Source: Paenibacillus sp. ACRRY
GTDB taxonomy: Bacteria; Bacillota; Bacilli; Paenibacillales; Paenibacillaceae
Length of the DNA stretch: 64,000 nt
Direction: 5' to 3'
Assembly: GCF_022346995.1 (NCBI RefSeq)
Contig: NZ_JAKRNM010000007.1
Span: 1-64,000 of the forward strand
Shown in pieces: positions 16,332 to 24,815 of this stretch. The notes under the pieces were generated by a model. It did not search any database and was not told the DNA's origin. It saw nothing but the letters and a program-made list of their open reading frames with translations. Position 1 is the first letter of the stretch. Each line of letters opens with the position of its first letter. A program made the translations under genes and the position numbers.

Positions 16332-16366
16332 AAAGATCCCTCCGCCTTCTGGCGGGGGGATCTTTT
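16332..16366 (+). terminator. Terminator downstream of prfC
   Basis: AAAGATCCC-TCCGCC and GGCGGG-GGGATCTTT form a long G+C-rich stem ending in TTTT. Confidence 0.9.
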
Positions 16367-16476
16367 GCTTCTCACCTTACTTAAATGGCAGGTATGATCC
16401 AGCCGGATAAGGGAAAGCTTTCTTTTGCAGGCAGAACAAACGTGATGACGGTTACCGATCCCTTTCAATACCCCAA

Positions 16477-16710
16477 CTAGCGAAGCGGTTGAACGGGGAT
16501 GGTGTGCAGATGCTCCTGCGCGACTTGAATCAACTCATCCTGCTTCGCAGAATCAGTGTTCTTCCAGATCATTTCGAAAATGGCGCCAAGTCCGGGCAAT
16601 GCGGCTTCCGGTCCGTCAACAGAACCTTCAATCATCTCGCGGAGCTGATCATCACTCTTGTCATGAACTTTATGAACAATCGCTTCACGCAGGCTTAATG
16701 TAATTGGCAT
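16477..16710 (-). CDS. sspI: Small acid-soluble spore protein I
   Basis: The 77-residue protein matches the SspI family: a helical N-terminus (LSLREAIVHKVHDKSDDQLR) and the signature LPGLGAIFEMIWKN. SspI is a minor spore-core protein made late in the forespore. I chose the ATG at 16710, which follows GAGGAGGGA by six bases; the frame is open upstream but lacks a better start. It is convergent with prfC and divergent from the Ktr regulator. Confidence 0.88.
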   Translation of the reverse strand: MPITLSLREAIVHKVHDKSDDQLREMIEGSVDGPEAALPGLGAIFEMIWKNTDSAKQDELIQVAQEHLHTIPVQPLR

Positions 16711-16877
16711 CGCAATTCCCTCCTCGTATATTCGGCTGCTCCTATACTGTTCCCTGGGAAGCGTGAGCGCATTCAAGTTTATCTGGCTTTGTGGTATACT
16801 ACGAAGGATATTTAAGTAAGCATTGACATCTGAAAGGATGAGCAAGAGCTGAAGTGCAGCGGGAGGTTAAGACCCTA

Positions 16878-17540
16878 ATGGCTAAGAAACAGTATGCCGT
16901 AATTGGCATGGGGCGGTTCGGATCGAGTGTGGCCAATGCGCTGAGCGGTATGGGATTCGACGTACTGGCAATTGATGCGGACGAGCAGCGGACTCAGGAA
17001 ATGTCCAATGTGGTGACTCATGCTGTATCGGCAGATTCAACGGATGAAGAAGCGCTGCGAGCGCTGGGCATACGAAATTTCGACGTTGTCGTTGTGGCAA
17101 TCGGTGAAGATATTCAGGCGAGCATTTTGACGACCCTGATTTTGAAAGATATGGGTGTACCGGTTCTGATCGTCAAGGCACAAAATGAGCTTCATGGTAA
17201 AGTGCTGCAAAAGATTGGAGCAGACAAGGTCATTTATCCTGAGCGGGATATGGGGCTGCGTGTAGCTCATCATTTGACCTCTCCGAACATACTGGATTAC
17301 ATCGAGCTGTCTGAAGATTACAGTATATTGGAGATGAGAGCCTCCGAGCAGATGATCGGCAAAAACCTGTTGGAGCTCAATATTCGTGCACGCTTTGGTT
17401 GTAACGTCATGGCGATTCGCAGCGGGAATTCCATGAATATCTCTCCGTATGCCGAAGATCGGATTGAAGCTGGGGATGTATTGATCATAGTGGGCCACAA
17501 GGACCATTTGACGAAAATGGAGCTTGCCTATCCGAAGTGA
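16878..17540 (+). CDS. KtrA/KtrC-type potassium channel regulatory subunit (RCK)
   Basis: The 220-residue cytoplasmic protein has a TrkA-N domain with GMGRFG (10-15) and the acidic residue of VLAIDADEQR that binds the adenosine ribose, followed by a TrkA-C domain (about 135-220). Such octameric RCK rings gate the KtrB or KtrD K+ transporter in response to ATP, ADP and cyclic di-AMP. The length matches B. subtilis KtrC (221). As with ktrC, no transporter gene is adjacent. I chose ATG 16878, preceded by GGGAGG, instead of GTG 16854. Confidence 0.9.
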   Translation: MAKKQYAVIGMGRFGSSVANALSGMGFDVLAIDADEQRTQEMSNVVTHAVSADSTDEEALRALGIRNFDVVVVAIGEDIQASILTTLILKDMGVPVLIVKAQNELHGKVLQKIGADKVIYPERDMGLRVAHHLTSPNILDYIELSEDYSILEMRASEQMIGKNLLELNIRARFGCNVMAIRSGNSMNISPYAEDRIEAGDVLIIVGHKDHLTKMELAYPK

Positions 17541-17592
17541 TCTCTCGGAGTCACCCGGAGTAAATTGAACGGCAGACGGGAAGGATGGAAAG

Positions 17593-18381
17593 ATGGATAT
17601 AGTATCACCGCAAAATACACGTGTGAAGGAATGGGCACAGCTGCTGGAGAAGAAGCACCGTACCCGTCAGCATAAATATATCATTGAAGGCATTCACCTG
17701 GTTCAGGAAGCACTACGTGCACAGGCTGATCTCGAATGCATTGTTTACGATGGTGAGCAAGGAGTGCCTACAGAACTGGCTGGCCTTGAAGGACCGCTTC
17801 AACGTATAGAATGGATCAGCGTATCGCCGGCTGTGATTGCTAAATGTACGGATACGATGACACCTCAGCCTGTATTTGCCATTGTTTGGAAAGGTCGTGA
17901 GCCGCTGGAAAGCCTGCTCTCTGGAGAGCGTCGGCTTGTTGTGGTGCTGGATGGGGTGCAGGACCCGGGTAATGTAGGGACGATCATTCGCAGTGCTGAT
18001 GCAGCCGGAGCAGCCGGTGTAGTGCTAGGTGCAGGCTCTGCCGATGTGTATAATCCGAAGACGATTCGTTCAACGATGGGATCATTGTTTCATTTGCCCA
18101 TTGTGGAAGGGCAGCTCGAATCTATGCTTCCAGAAGCGAAAGCAGCGGGTGTGAAGCTCGTAAGTACTTCTTTGCAGGCAGAGTATTCATGTTATAGCTA
18201 TGATTTTACTCAATCCGTTTGGCTAGTGATCGGCAATGAGGGCAAGGGGATATCCGAGTCTACCGCAAGGCTTGTGGATGATGCGATAACGATACCGATG
18301 CAGGGACAAGCAGAATCGTTGAATGCTGCAATGGCGGCGACGATTTTGATGTTCGAAGCCATGAGACAGCGGATGGTTTAG
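17593..18381 (+). CDS. TrmH/SpoU family RNA methyltransferase
   Basis: The 262-residue protein has an N-terminal substrate-binding domain (HKYIIEGIHLVQEALRA) and a C-terminal SPOUT knot with VLDGVQDPGNVGTIIRSADA, VIGNEGKGIS and PMQGQAESLNAAMAATI, the three SpoU motifs. It methylates a ribose 2'-OH in rRNA or tRNA using S-adenosylmethionine. In Bacillales the close relative ysgA lies upstream of pheST; here pheST is absent. GGAAGGATGGAAAG precedes the ATG. It may be cotranscribed with the Ktr gene 52 bp upstream. Confidence 0.88.
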   Translation: MDIVSPQNTRVKEWAQLLEKKHRTRQHKYIIEGIHLVQEALRAQADLECIVYDGEQGVPTELAGLEGPLQRIEWISVSPAVIAKCTDTMTPQPVFAIVWKGREPLESLLSGERRLVVVLDGVQDPGNVGTIIRSADAAGAAGVVLGAGSADVYNPKTIRSTMGSLFHLPIVEGQLESMLPEAKAAGVKLVSTSLQAEYSCYSYDFTQSVWLVIGNEGKGISESTARLVDDAITIPMQGQAESLNAAMAATILMFEAMRQRMV

Positions 18382-18439
18382 TTTATAGATCGGTAAATAT
18401 GTGGTTTGATATAGGACAAAGATTTAAGAAAAACAAATC

Positions 18440-18482
18440 AAGCTTATTCCTACTTTCGTGAGAGATAGGGATGAGCTTTTTT
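18440..18482 (+). terminator. Terminator downstream of the SpoU methyltransferase
   Basis: AAGCTTATTCCTA and TAGGGATGAGCTT form a 13-bp imperfect stem followed by T residues. Confidence 0.82.
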
Positions 18483-18562
18483 CTTTAGGATTAGAAAGTT
18501 AATAAAAAAAATCGAACGAAATCCTTCCCATATACCAATATATAGTGTGAAGAGGAGAGGGG

Positions 18563-19153
18563 ATGCGGATGAGTGAGCAAGAAAAGTACATAGAACTAGT
18601 GGCGTTAACTCGAACTGGTGAAGATGAGGCATACGGAGAATTGTATGAGAAAACAGTAACGGATGTGTATCGCACGGTTCGCTTTCTTATTAAAGATGCA
18701 TCTGATGCTGAAGATCTGGTGCAGGAGATATATATTCAAGCGTATCGATCGTTGGAACGGTATGATTCGAAAAGGGATTTTCGGCCTTGGTTGATGGGAG
18801 TAACGATGCGACAGGTGCAGAATTATCGCCGTAGGAGATTGATGCAGTTTCGGTTCAGCCAACGGGTTGAGAGAACGGACATGGGGATGGAAATGGATTT
18901 TGCCGGGGATCTGATTAATAAGCTTGCCAATCGATCTTTATTAGAACATGTGCGCCGTTTGCCATATAAGCTGCAGCAGGTAATTACTCTCCACTATTTA
19001 AACGAGCACACACAAGAGGAGATTGCTGTCATTCTGGATATTCCTTTAGGGACGGTTAAGTCCCGGATTCATGCCGCTCTGACCAAGCTCCGCCAAAAAC
19101 AGAGGGTGAGATCCGAACTTGGAGGAAAGGTGGAGGGACTACATGAAACTTGA
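18563..19153 (+). CDS. ECF-type RNA polymerase sigma factor
   Basis: The 196-residue protein has a sigma-70 region 2 (about 22-90, with DASDAEDLVQEIYIQAYRSL and RDFRPWLMGVTMRQVQNYRR) and a region 4 HTH (about 128-182, LPYKLQQVITLHYLNEHTQE and IPLGTVKSRIHAALTKLRQK), without region 3. This is the extracytoplasmic-function group. It overlaps the next gene by 11 bp, the usual arrangement with an anti-sigma factor. The ECF subgroup is not clear to me; regulation is presumably by its own promoter upstream of 18563. Confidence 0.9.
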   Translation: MRMSEQEKYIELVALTRTGEDEAYGELYEKTVTDVYRTVRFLIKDASDAEDLVQEIYIQAYRSLERYDSKRDFRPWLMGVTMRQVQNYRRRRLMQFRFSQRVERTDMGMEMDFAGDLINKLANRSLLEHVRRLPYKLQQVITLHYLNEHTQEEIAVILDIPLGTVKSRIHAALTKLRQKQRVRSELGGKVEGLHET

Positions 19154-19913
19154 TGAGTTGTTAAGACAGGCCTATCGGAACGAGACAGAAGAGTGGGAAA
19201 TTCCCGAAAGGACCAAAGGTGCAGTTTTGGATAAGATACGTAGTTATCCCTATCGCCGAAGTAAACAAAAAAAATGGATGATTGCTGCACTGCTTACCAC
19301 TGTGTTAATTGTTCCTACTGGAGCATATGCAGGATATACCTATCTGGCGGATGATATCTATGGTTCACAGGAGAATATTGCGATCATGGGAGGTACACCT
19401 GAGGAATATACGAGGCTCGAAGCCAAGCTGCAGATGGCCAAAGCTCATTTTAATCAAGAAGAATTTGTTCAGTATATGGATTTGTTAAAACAATTGGGGC
19501 ATTTGGCTATAGAACACTCCGACGAGCAAGGGAGAATGTATCCTGAACAGTGGAGTGATTCAGATCAAAAGCAGTATGCCTTTCTCGCGAGTGAACTGGA
19601 ACCGCTTTTTGAAAAGCTGGAAGCCATATCATCTGCAGACTCACCGAAGTCCCTGTTGGACCCAGATCAATTCTGGAACGAGCAGCTGGCACAGGCAGAA
19701 AAGACATTTAATAAAGAGCAAAAGGCTGAGTTTAAATTGTTGTATGAACAGATGAAGCAGTATGAAGACCAAGTGACGGACAAAGATGGTGTGATTCACG
19801 AGCAGCGACTATCTGCAAAACAGAAGAATGAGCTGGATCGGATCAGAGAGAAACTCTACAGCTTTCTGGAGAAGCTCGGACTTGAAATCAGGGAATCCAG
19901 CAAAAGTGAATAG
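19143..19913 (+). CDS. Probable membrane anti-sigma factor with helical extracytoplasmic domain
   Basis: The 256-residue protein has a short cytoplasmic region (1-43), one membrane helix (about 45-64), then an extracytoplasmic domain of about 190 residues rich in Glu, Lys and Gln that should be almost entirely helical. I chose ATG 19143, inside the end of the sigma gene and preceded by GGAGGAAAGGTGGAGGG. Position and topology support an anti-sigma role. There is no ZAS zinc motif. It may belong to the DUF3600-type sigma negative effectors, but I am not sure. Confidence 0.68.
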   Translation: MKLDELLRQAYRNETEEWEIPERTKGAVLDKIRSYPYRRSKQKKWMIAALLTTVLIVPTGAYAGYTYLADDIYGSQENIAIMGGTPEEYTRLEAKLQMAKAHFNQEEFVQYMDLLKQLGHLAIEHSDEQGRMYPEQWSDSDQKQYAFLASELEPLFEKLEAISSADSPKSLLDPDQFWNEQLAQAEKTFNKEQKAEFKLLYEQMKQYEDQVTDKDGVIHEQRLSAKQKNELDRIREKLYSFLEKLGLEIRESSKSE

Positions 19914-19996
19914 TGAGAAGAATCTGAACACTGCTTGTAACCTTACTCTGACATTCAAATATGATTTGGATACAATAGCTCCGAAAATGAATGAGT

Positions 19997-20024
19997 GAAG
20001 GCGAAGGGACTGCTCCTTCGCTTC
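19997..20024 (+). terminator. Hairpin downstream of the sigma/anti-sigma pair
   Basis: GCGAAGG and CCTTCGC form a stem just before the convergent AraC gene, with only a short T-rich stretch after it, so termination may be weak. Confidence 0.5.
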
Positions 20025-20045
20025 TATGGTGTGTGGATTCTGAAT

Positions 20046-20915
20046 TTATGCCCTCCCTTGCACGTTCAGCCGATATTGATGCGGAGTTGTACCGGTAACG
20101 GAACGGAATACTTTGCAAAAGTAGGATGGCGTAGACATGCCTACACGATGACCGATTTCCGGGACACTGTATGAATTGCGGGCAAGTAATACACAAGCAT
20201 GACGAATACGAGTTGCTTGAGTATATGCGACAATGGTCGTTCCCGTGGCCTTTTTGAATACATGAGACAGATGATAAAGAGACATATGCAGTTCTGCAGC
20301 GAGATCCTTGAGTTGAAAAGATTCATGATAATGTTCTTCAATCCACTTCATGACGGCTTCAGCGTGAGGATGAAGGAGACTGTTGAAGGTTGGACGCACG
20401 GATTGGGAAAGGGCATGCTTGTCTTCTTCCCATATATATTGAATCTGTACGAGCAGGTTCAGTAAAAAGAGCCGGGCAGCCTCTTTTTCTCCTTCTCCAT
20501 GAAGTCCATTGGGATGCATCTGAGCGAATTGTTCCATGAATTGCACCAGCATGGAAGAAGAAGGCAAAATGAATGGAGCAATAGGTGAAGGTTGTCCCAG
20601 AAACTCCTGTACAAAAAGATGGGAGGCCGTAAAATGCCGCCAAGTTTCCTTCAGCAAATCCAGATCATACATGAGTACACTACGGACAAAAGGATGCTCA
20701 TCCGTAACCTGAATCTGTACCTGATGCAGCTGAAAAGGACGGAAAATCATCAGTGTGCCCGGTTTAAGCGGAAAAGCTTGGCCTTCCGTAATTAACTGAC
20801 CATAGCCATCATGAATGTAGGTTACTTCCATTTGGGAATGGGCATGAAATATTTCACGAAAAGTCGTGGTGGATGTACGGCGGCAAGCCAGATCGAATTG
20901 CTCCTTGTCTAACAT
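20046..20915 (-). CDS. AraC-family transcriptional regulator with cupin domain
   Basis: The protein has about 289 residues: an N-terminal cupin-like sensor (about 20-95, HAHSQMEVTYIHDGYGQLIT, with the metal- or ligand-type HAHSQ) and a C-terminal double HTH (about 185-285, LKDLAAELHMSLYHLSHVFK and VPEIGHRVGMSTPSYFCKVF). GAGGGAGG lies seven bases before a TTG at 20921 and 13 before ATG 20915; the ATG at 20927 is too close to it. It is divergent from a Gfo/Idh/MocA oxidoreductase, which it probably regulates. Confidence 0.85.
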   Translation of the reverse strand: MLDKEQFDLACRRTSTTTFREIFHAHSQMEVTYIHDGYGQLITEGQAFPLKPGTLMIFRPFQLHQVQIQVTDEHPFVRSVLMYDLDLLKETWRHFTASHLFVQEFLGQPSPIAPFILPSSSMLVQFMEQFAQMHPNGLHGEGEKEAARLFLLNLLVQIQYIWEEDKHALSQSVRPTFNSLLHPHAEAVMKWIEEHYHESFQLKDLAAELHMSLYHLSHVFKKATGTTIVAYTQATRIRHACVLLARNSYSVPEIGHRVGMSTPSYFCKVFRSVTGTTPHQYRLNVQGRA

Positions 20916-20964
20916 GGACAATGCCATTCCTCCCTCAACATGAGCACAAGATCCTTTTATTTTA

Positions 20965-21008
20965 ACACAAGATACACGTATAAAAGCGCTTAATAATTGT
21001 GTATTGTG
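20965..21008. promoter_or_regulatory. Inverted repeat in the AraC/oxidoreductase divergent region
   Basis: ACACAAGATACAC (20965-20977) mirrors GTGTATTGTG (20999-21008) with one extra base, and AAGCGCTT lies between them. The position between divergent genes fits an operator for the AraC-type protein; this is inference. Confidence 0.4.
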
Positions 21009-21033
21009 AAAGGAACAAGGGAGGTGTGTTCAG

Positions 21034-22194
21034 ATGTTAAAAGTAGCGATTATTGGAGCGGGTGCAATTAGTGGAGCGCATATCTCAGCATATTTGGCCT
21101 TTCCCGATCGATGTCAGATTGTAGCTGTGGTTGATATGTATCCTGAGAAAGCACAGAAACGAATTAATGAACATGGACTGGAGAATGCTCAGGCAGTAGC
21201 AGATTATAAAGAATTGTTAAGCCAAAATATTGATGTGGTCTCAGTCTGTACTCCGCCGTATACACATGCTCCCATTGCATGTGACTTTTTGCATGCGGGT
21301 ACTAATGTGCTGGTGGAAAAGCCGATGGCTTCTTCCTTGGAAGAAGCGGACCAAATGCTGAAAGCAGCTGAACAGAGCGGCAAGCTTCTGTCGGTGGTGG
21401 CACAGAATCGGTTCACTACACCGATGATGAAGCTTAAGGGCGTACTGGACAGTAAGCTGATGGGTCCGATTGTACATGTACAAGTGGATTCATTCTGGTG
21501 GCGGGGGCATAATTATTATGATCTGTGGTGGCGTGGTACTTGGGAAAAAGAAGGCGGTGGCTGTACGCTTAATCATGCTGTACATCATATCGATGCCATG
21601 CTCTGGATGATGGGACCCCCCGTGGAACTGCAGGCCATGATGGCCAATACGTCGCATGATAATGCTGAAGTGGAAGATGTATCGATGGCCATGCTTCGAT
21701 TCCGAGAAGGGGCACTTGGCATGATCACGAGTTCCGTTGTACATCACGGAGAGGAGCAGCAGTTAATTTTTCAAGGCAAAGAGGCCCGGGTATCTGCACC
21801 GTGGAGAGTGGTTGCCTCAACCGCACGTAGTAATGGATTTCCGGAGCCGCATCCGGAACTGGAACAACAGATTCAGCAGAGGGCTGACGCATTGCCGGAT
21901 GTTATTCACGTCGGTCACGCCGGTCAGGTCGAGAATGTGCTAAACGCCGTCGAGACCGGATCACCGCTTCTGGTGGATGGACGGAGTGGGCGGAATACAC
22001 TTGAACTGATTGTAGGTATATATAAGTCCGCGAGTACGGGGGAGAAGGTTACCTTTCCTCTGGAATCAGGGGATGAGTTCTACACTCGTGAGGGTATAAT
22101 GCAGCATGCGGTGCACTTTTATGAAAAGAAGACGGCAGTGGAGAACTTCGAGGATTTGAGTATTACACTGGGGACCCCGTTGGAATCCAAATGA
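21034..22194 (+). CDS. Gfo/Idh/MocA family oxidoreductase
   Basis: The 386-residue protein has an N-terminal Rossmann fold with AIIGAGAISGAH (5-16), the family's EKPMA motif at about 96-100, and a C-terminal alpha/beta domain with GGGCTLNHAVHHIDAMLWMM, holding the usual catalytic His. Members are NAD(P)-dependent dehydrogenases of sugars, inositols or related compounds. It stands alone behind a divergent AraC regulator, so a carbohydrate role is likely, but the substrate is unknown. GGGAGGTGTG precedes the ATG. Confidence 0.88.
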   Translation: MLKVAIIGAGAISGAHISAYLAFPDRCQIVAVVDMYPEKAQKRINEHGLENAQAVADYKELLSQNIDVVSVCTPPYTHAPIACDFLHAGTNVLVEKPMASSLEEADQMLKAAEQSGKLLSVVAQNRFTTPMMKLKGVLDSKLMGPIVHVQVDSFWWRGHNYYDLWWRGTWEKEGGGCTLNHAVHHIDAMLWMMGPPVELQAMMANTSHDNAEVEDVSMAMLRFREGALGMITSSVVHHGEEQQLIFQGKEARVSAPWRVVASTARSNGFPEPHPELEQQIQQRADALPDVIHVGHAGQVENVLNAVETGSPLLVDGRSGRNTLELIVGIYKSASTGEKVTFPLESGDEFYTREGIMQHAVHFYEKKTAVENFEDLSITLGTPLESK

Positions 22195-22212
22195 ATAAAG
22201 GAATCGATAAAA

Positions 22213-22257
22213 AAAGATGCCAAGGTCTCATAATAAAATGAGATGGCATCTTTTTTT
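22213..22257 (+). terminator. Terminator downstream of the oxidoreductase
   Basis: AAAGATGCCA and TGGCATCTTT with an inner TCTCAT/ATGAGA stem are followed by seven T residues. The remaining 240 bp up to the HxlR gene show no gene or clear signal. Confidence 0.9.
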
Positions 22258-22497
22258 GTTAGCCAGAATCTTATGCGTATATGTTATCAAACCTATCATA
22301 ATGGACGGTGATTAGACCACATTGATTCCCTGGAATTTCCCAATCCTAATCTGGGAATAACCTAAATGACATGTGATGTAACATCATTACAAACATCTAT
22401 ACTTCGTTTACCAGCCACTACCAATTTAAACAAGGGAATCGTTATTTTGGGAGTCAAAGGGAATGTTATTGAGTAGTTGAAACAATTTGTAATAGCT

Positions 22498-22818
22498 TTA
22501 CAGCCACTTATCCGCCCATCGCTCCACAGCACTTAATGCCCTTCCCAGCTCCGTCCCTTTGCGGGACAACATATATTCTGTCCGAACCGGTCGCTCTGTA
22601 ACCACGTGGCGCACGACCAGACCTTCTTCCTCCAGTTCTTTCATTCGTTCATTCAGTACGCGTTTGCTCAATTCAGGGATATAAGCGTGAATTTCACTGA
22701 ATCGTTTGGGCTCATCCATCAACGCATGAATAATGAGGGCAACCCACTTCCGGCCAATGATCTGATAAGACTGTTCCACCTTTTCGCATATTTGCTTGGC
22801 ATTCTCATCATCGCTCAT
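22498..22818 (-). CDS. HxlR-family transcriptional regulator
   Basis: The 106-residue protein is a single winged-helix domain with the HxlR pattern: YQIIGRKWVALIIHALMDEP, RFSEIHAYIPELSKRVLNER and the wing ERPVRTEYMLSRKG. Members such as YodB, CatR and HypR respond to quinones, diamide or aldehydes and repress nearby detoxification genes. It has no adjacent target on its own strand; the doxX promoter palindrome 9 kb away is one candidate target (inference). AAAGGAGC precedes the ATG. Confidence 0.88.
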   Translation of the reverse strand: MSDDENAKQICEKVEQSYQIIGRKWVALIIHALMDEPKRFSEIHAYIPELSKRVLNERMKELEEEGLVVRHVVTERPVRTEYMLSRKGTELGRALSAVERWADKWL

Positions 22819-22999
22819 AATTGTGCTCCTTTAAATTAGTTATGCTTATTATAGCACTAGTATACTTATTGTAACCTGGCTGTCTACAAGCATTATGTAT
22901 AAAATATCACATACCAATTGTTTATAATCTTACCACATAAAGCGTTAACAATAAATAAAAACCCTGTAAACACTGGTGTTCACACGTTAGACACGATTG

Positions 23000-23028
23000 T
23001 TGACGAATTGTGACGACAGGTGTAATAT
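23000..23028 (+). promoter_or_regulatory. Promoter of the second zwf
   Basis: TTGACG (23000-23005) and TAATAT (23023-23028) are separated by 17 bp. The implied leader is about 200 nt long. Confidence 0.62.
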
Positions 23029-23090
23029 GGGTAACGTTAATTCAAATGGTTACAATTTATAACCTTGGTTTAAGGTTGTGGAGAGAAGGA

Positions 23091-23166
23091 ATGTTCCATG
23101 GTTAAATTCGGGTATGGTATATAAACGGAGGCAAGGCGGGTCACGCACCCACTTATTCCGTCTTTT
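23091..23166 (+). promoter_or_regulatory. Leader of zwf copy 2 with small reading frame and hairpin
   Basis: An eight-codon frame (23098-23124, MVKFGYGI) has GAAGGA seven bases upstream. It is followed at once by a two-part stem, ACGGA/TCCGT (23125-23161) with inner GGGT/ACCC, ending in TCTTTT. This order looks like a translational attenuator; no function is established. Confidence 0.35.
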
Positions 23167-23234
23167 GTCATGCTTGGATTTGAACATTTTGCACCATCAT
23201 ATACTATACTGCACAGATCACAGGAGGCACTCCA

Positions 23235-24689
23235 ATGGACGCAATGACATTTGTCCTGTTCGGGGCAACAGGCGATTTAGCCAAACGCAAGATTTACCCT
23301 GCATTATATAACTTGTACATTGATCAAAAAATGCCAAAATCCTTCTCCGTTATCGGTCTTGGACGGCGTGAATTGTCGGATGCTGACTTCCAGGCGAATG
23401 TCGAAAAGTCACTGCATGAATTCTCACGGCAAACTCCTGAAGAAGAATCCCAGGTGCGTGATTTCATTGGAGCTTTCCGTTATTGTTCACTGAACAATAC
23501 GAAGCTTGAGGATTACACGAAATTATTGAGAATCGTTGAGCAGCGTGAACAAGAATTGAGCATTCCGGAAAATCGCATGTTCTACATGTCGGTTGCACCA
23601 GAATTCTTCGAACCTATTGCATTGAACATTCAGGAAAGCGGCCTGGGTAACACTAAAGGCTGGAAAAAGCTGATTATTGAAAAACCATTTGGACACGATC
23701 TGCAATCTGCACGTGAACTGAATGAGAAACTCAGCAATACCTTTGCAGAAGAAGAAATTTATCGCATTGACCATTTCCTAGGCAAACCGATGGTTCAAAA
23801 CATCGAAACCTTGACTTATGCGAATCCGGTCATTCAGGCATTGTGGTCTAACCGTTACATTGCCAATGTACAAATCACGGCTAGTGAAACGGTTGGCGTT
23901 GAAGAACGTGCTGCGTATTACGACCAAAGTGGTGCCGTTCGCGACATGTTCCAGAACCATATGCTTCAATTGCTGATGATGATTGCCCTGCATTTGCCAA
24001 AACGCTGCACACCGCAAGAAATTCAGTTTAAAAAGCAAAAGATTGCTGAGGCTCTTCGACCACTGACCAAAGAAAACATCGCTTCTGAAGTGGTACGTGC
24101 TCAATACGGCGCAGGCGAGCTTCAAGGTAAATCCGTTGTCGGCTATCTGGACGAGCCTGGTATCCCGGCTGGTTCCCAGAACGATACGTATGTTGCGGCG
24201 AGATTGTGGATCGATGATCCATTTTGGAGCGAGGTTCCATTCTACATTCGTACAGGTAAACGCCTGGCTGAGAAATCCACACGCATCGTAGTTGAGTTCA
24301 AGGCGCCGCTTAAAACGGGTCATGAATCCGAAAATACAACGGAGCCTAACCTTCTGACGATTGAAATTGGTCCTGGGGAAAGCATCTCACTTCAATTGAA
24401 TGCGAAGAACCCATTGAATCATGGTGAAGTGGAGCCAATTAACATGACATTTGCTTCAGGCAAACGCAATATTCCGGAAGCTTACGAAAACCTGATCTTT
24501 GACGCTATGCGTGGAGATTCAACCTTCTTCGCTCACTGGAACGAAGTGGAGCTGGCATGGCAGTGGGTACAACCGATTCTGGAAGCCTTCCAAGATGGCA
24601 GTGTACCACTGGATACGTACAGCGCAGGATCGCAAGGACCTGATTCCGCAGATCGTCTGATTGCAGAAAATGGCTACCGTTGGTGGTAA
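23235..24689 (+). CDS. zwf: Glucose-6-phosphate 1-dehydrogenase (copy 2)
   Basis: The 484-residue enzyme has GATGDLAKRK at about 10-19, IEKPFGHD and the active-site RIDHFLGKPM, and ends in NGYRWW, the usual family end. It catalyses the same reaction as copy 1 but is shorter and has clearly diverged from it. It lies upstream of 6-phosphogluconate dehydrogenase and transaldolase, so this copy seems tied to the pentose phosphate block. CAGGAGGCACTCC precedes the ATG. Confidence 0.95.
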   Translation: MDAMTFVLFGATGDLAKRKIYPALYNLYIDQKMPKSFSVIGLGRRELSDADFQANVEKSLHEFSRQTPEEESQVRDFIGAFRYCSLNNTKLEDYTKLLRIVEQREQELSIPENRMFYMSVAPEFFEPIALNIQESGLGNTKGWKKLIIEKPFGHDLQSARELNEKLSNTFAEEEIYRIDHFLGKPMVQNIETLTYANPVIQALWSNRYIANVQITASETVGVEERAAYYDQSGAVRDMFQNHMLQLLMMIALHLPKRCTPQEIQFKKQKIAEALRPLTKENIASEVVRAQYGAGELQGKSVVGYLDEPGIPAGSQNDTYVAARLWIDDPFWSEVPFYIRTGKRLAEKSTRIVVEFKAPLKTGHESENTTEPNLLTIEIGPGESISLQLNAKNPLNHGEVEPINMTFASGKRNIPEAYENLIFDAMRGDSTFFAHWNEVELAWQWVQPILEAFQDGSVPLDTYSAGSQGPDSADRLIAENGYRWW

Positions 24690-24735
24690 GCACACCTAAG
24701 GCTAACTGATTTTACCGTTCCAATTTTGCATAAGT

Positions 24736-24758
24736 CCTTCCGGCAAATGGCCGGAAGG
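24736..24758 (+). terminator. Hairpin between zwf copy 2 and gnd
   Basis: CCTTCCGGC and GCCGGAAGG form a perfect 9-bp stem. The T run comes only after a 13-base gap, so it may be a partial terminator or an mRNA stabiliser. Confidence 0.5.
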
Positions 24759-24815
24759 CCGTAAAAATTTTTGATATAGATAAACTTATAATTGTTCATA
24801 ACAGGAGGATTTATT

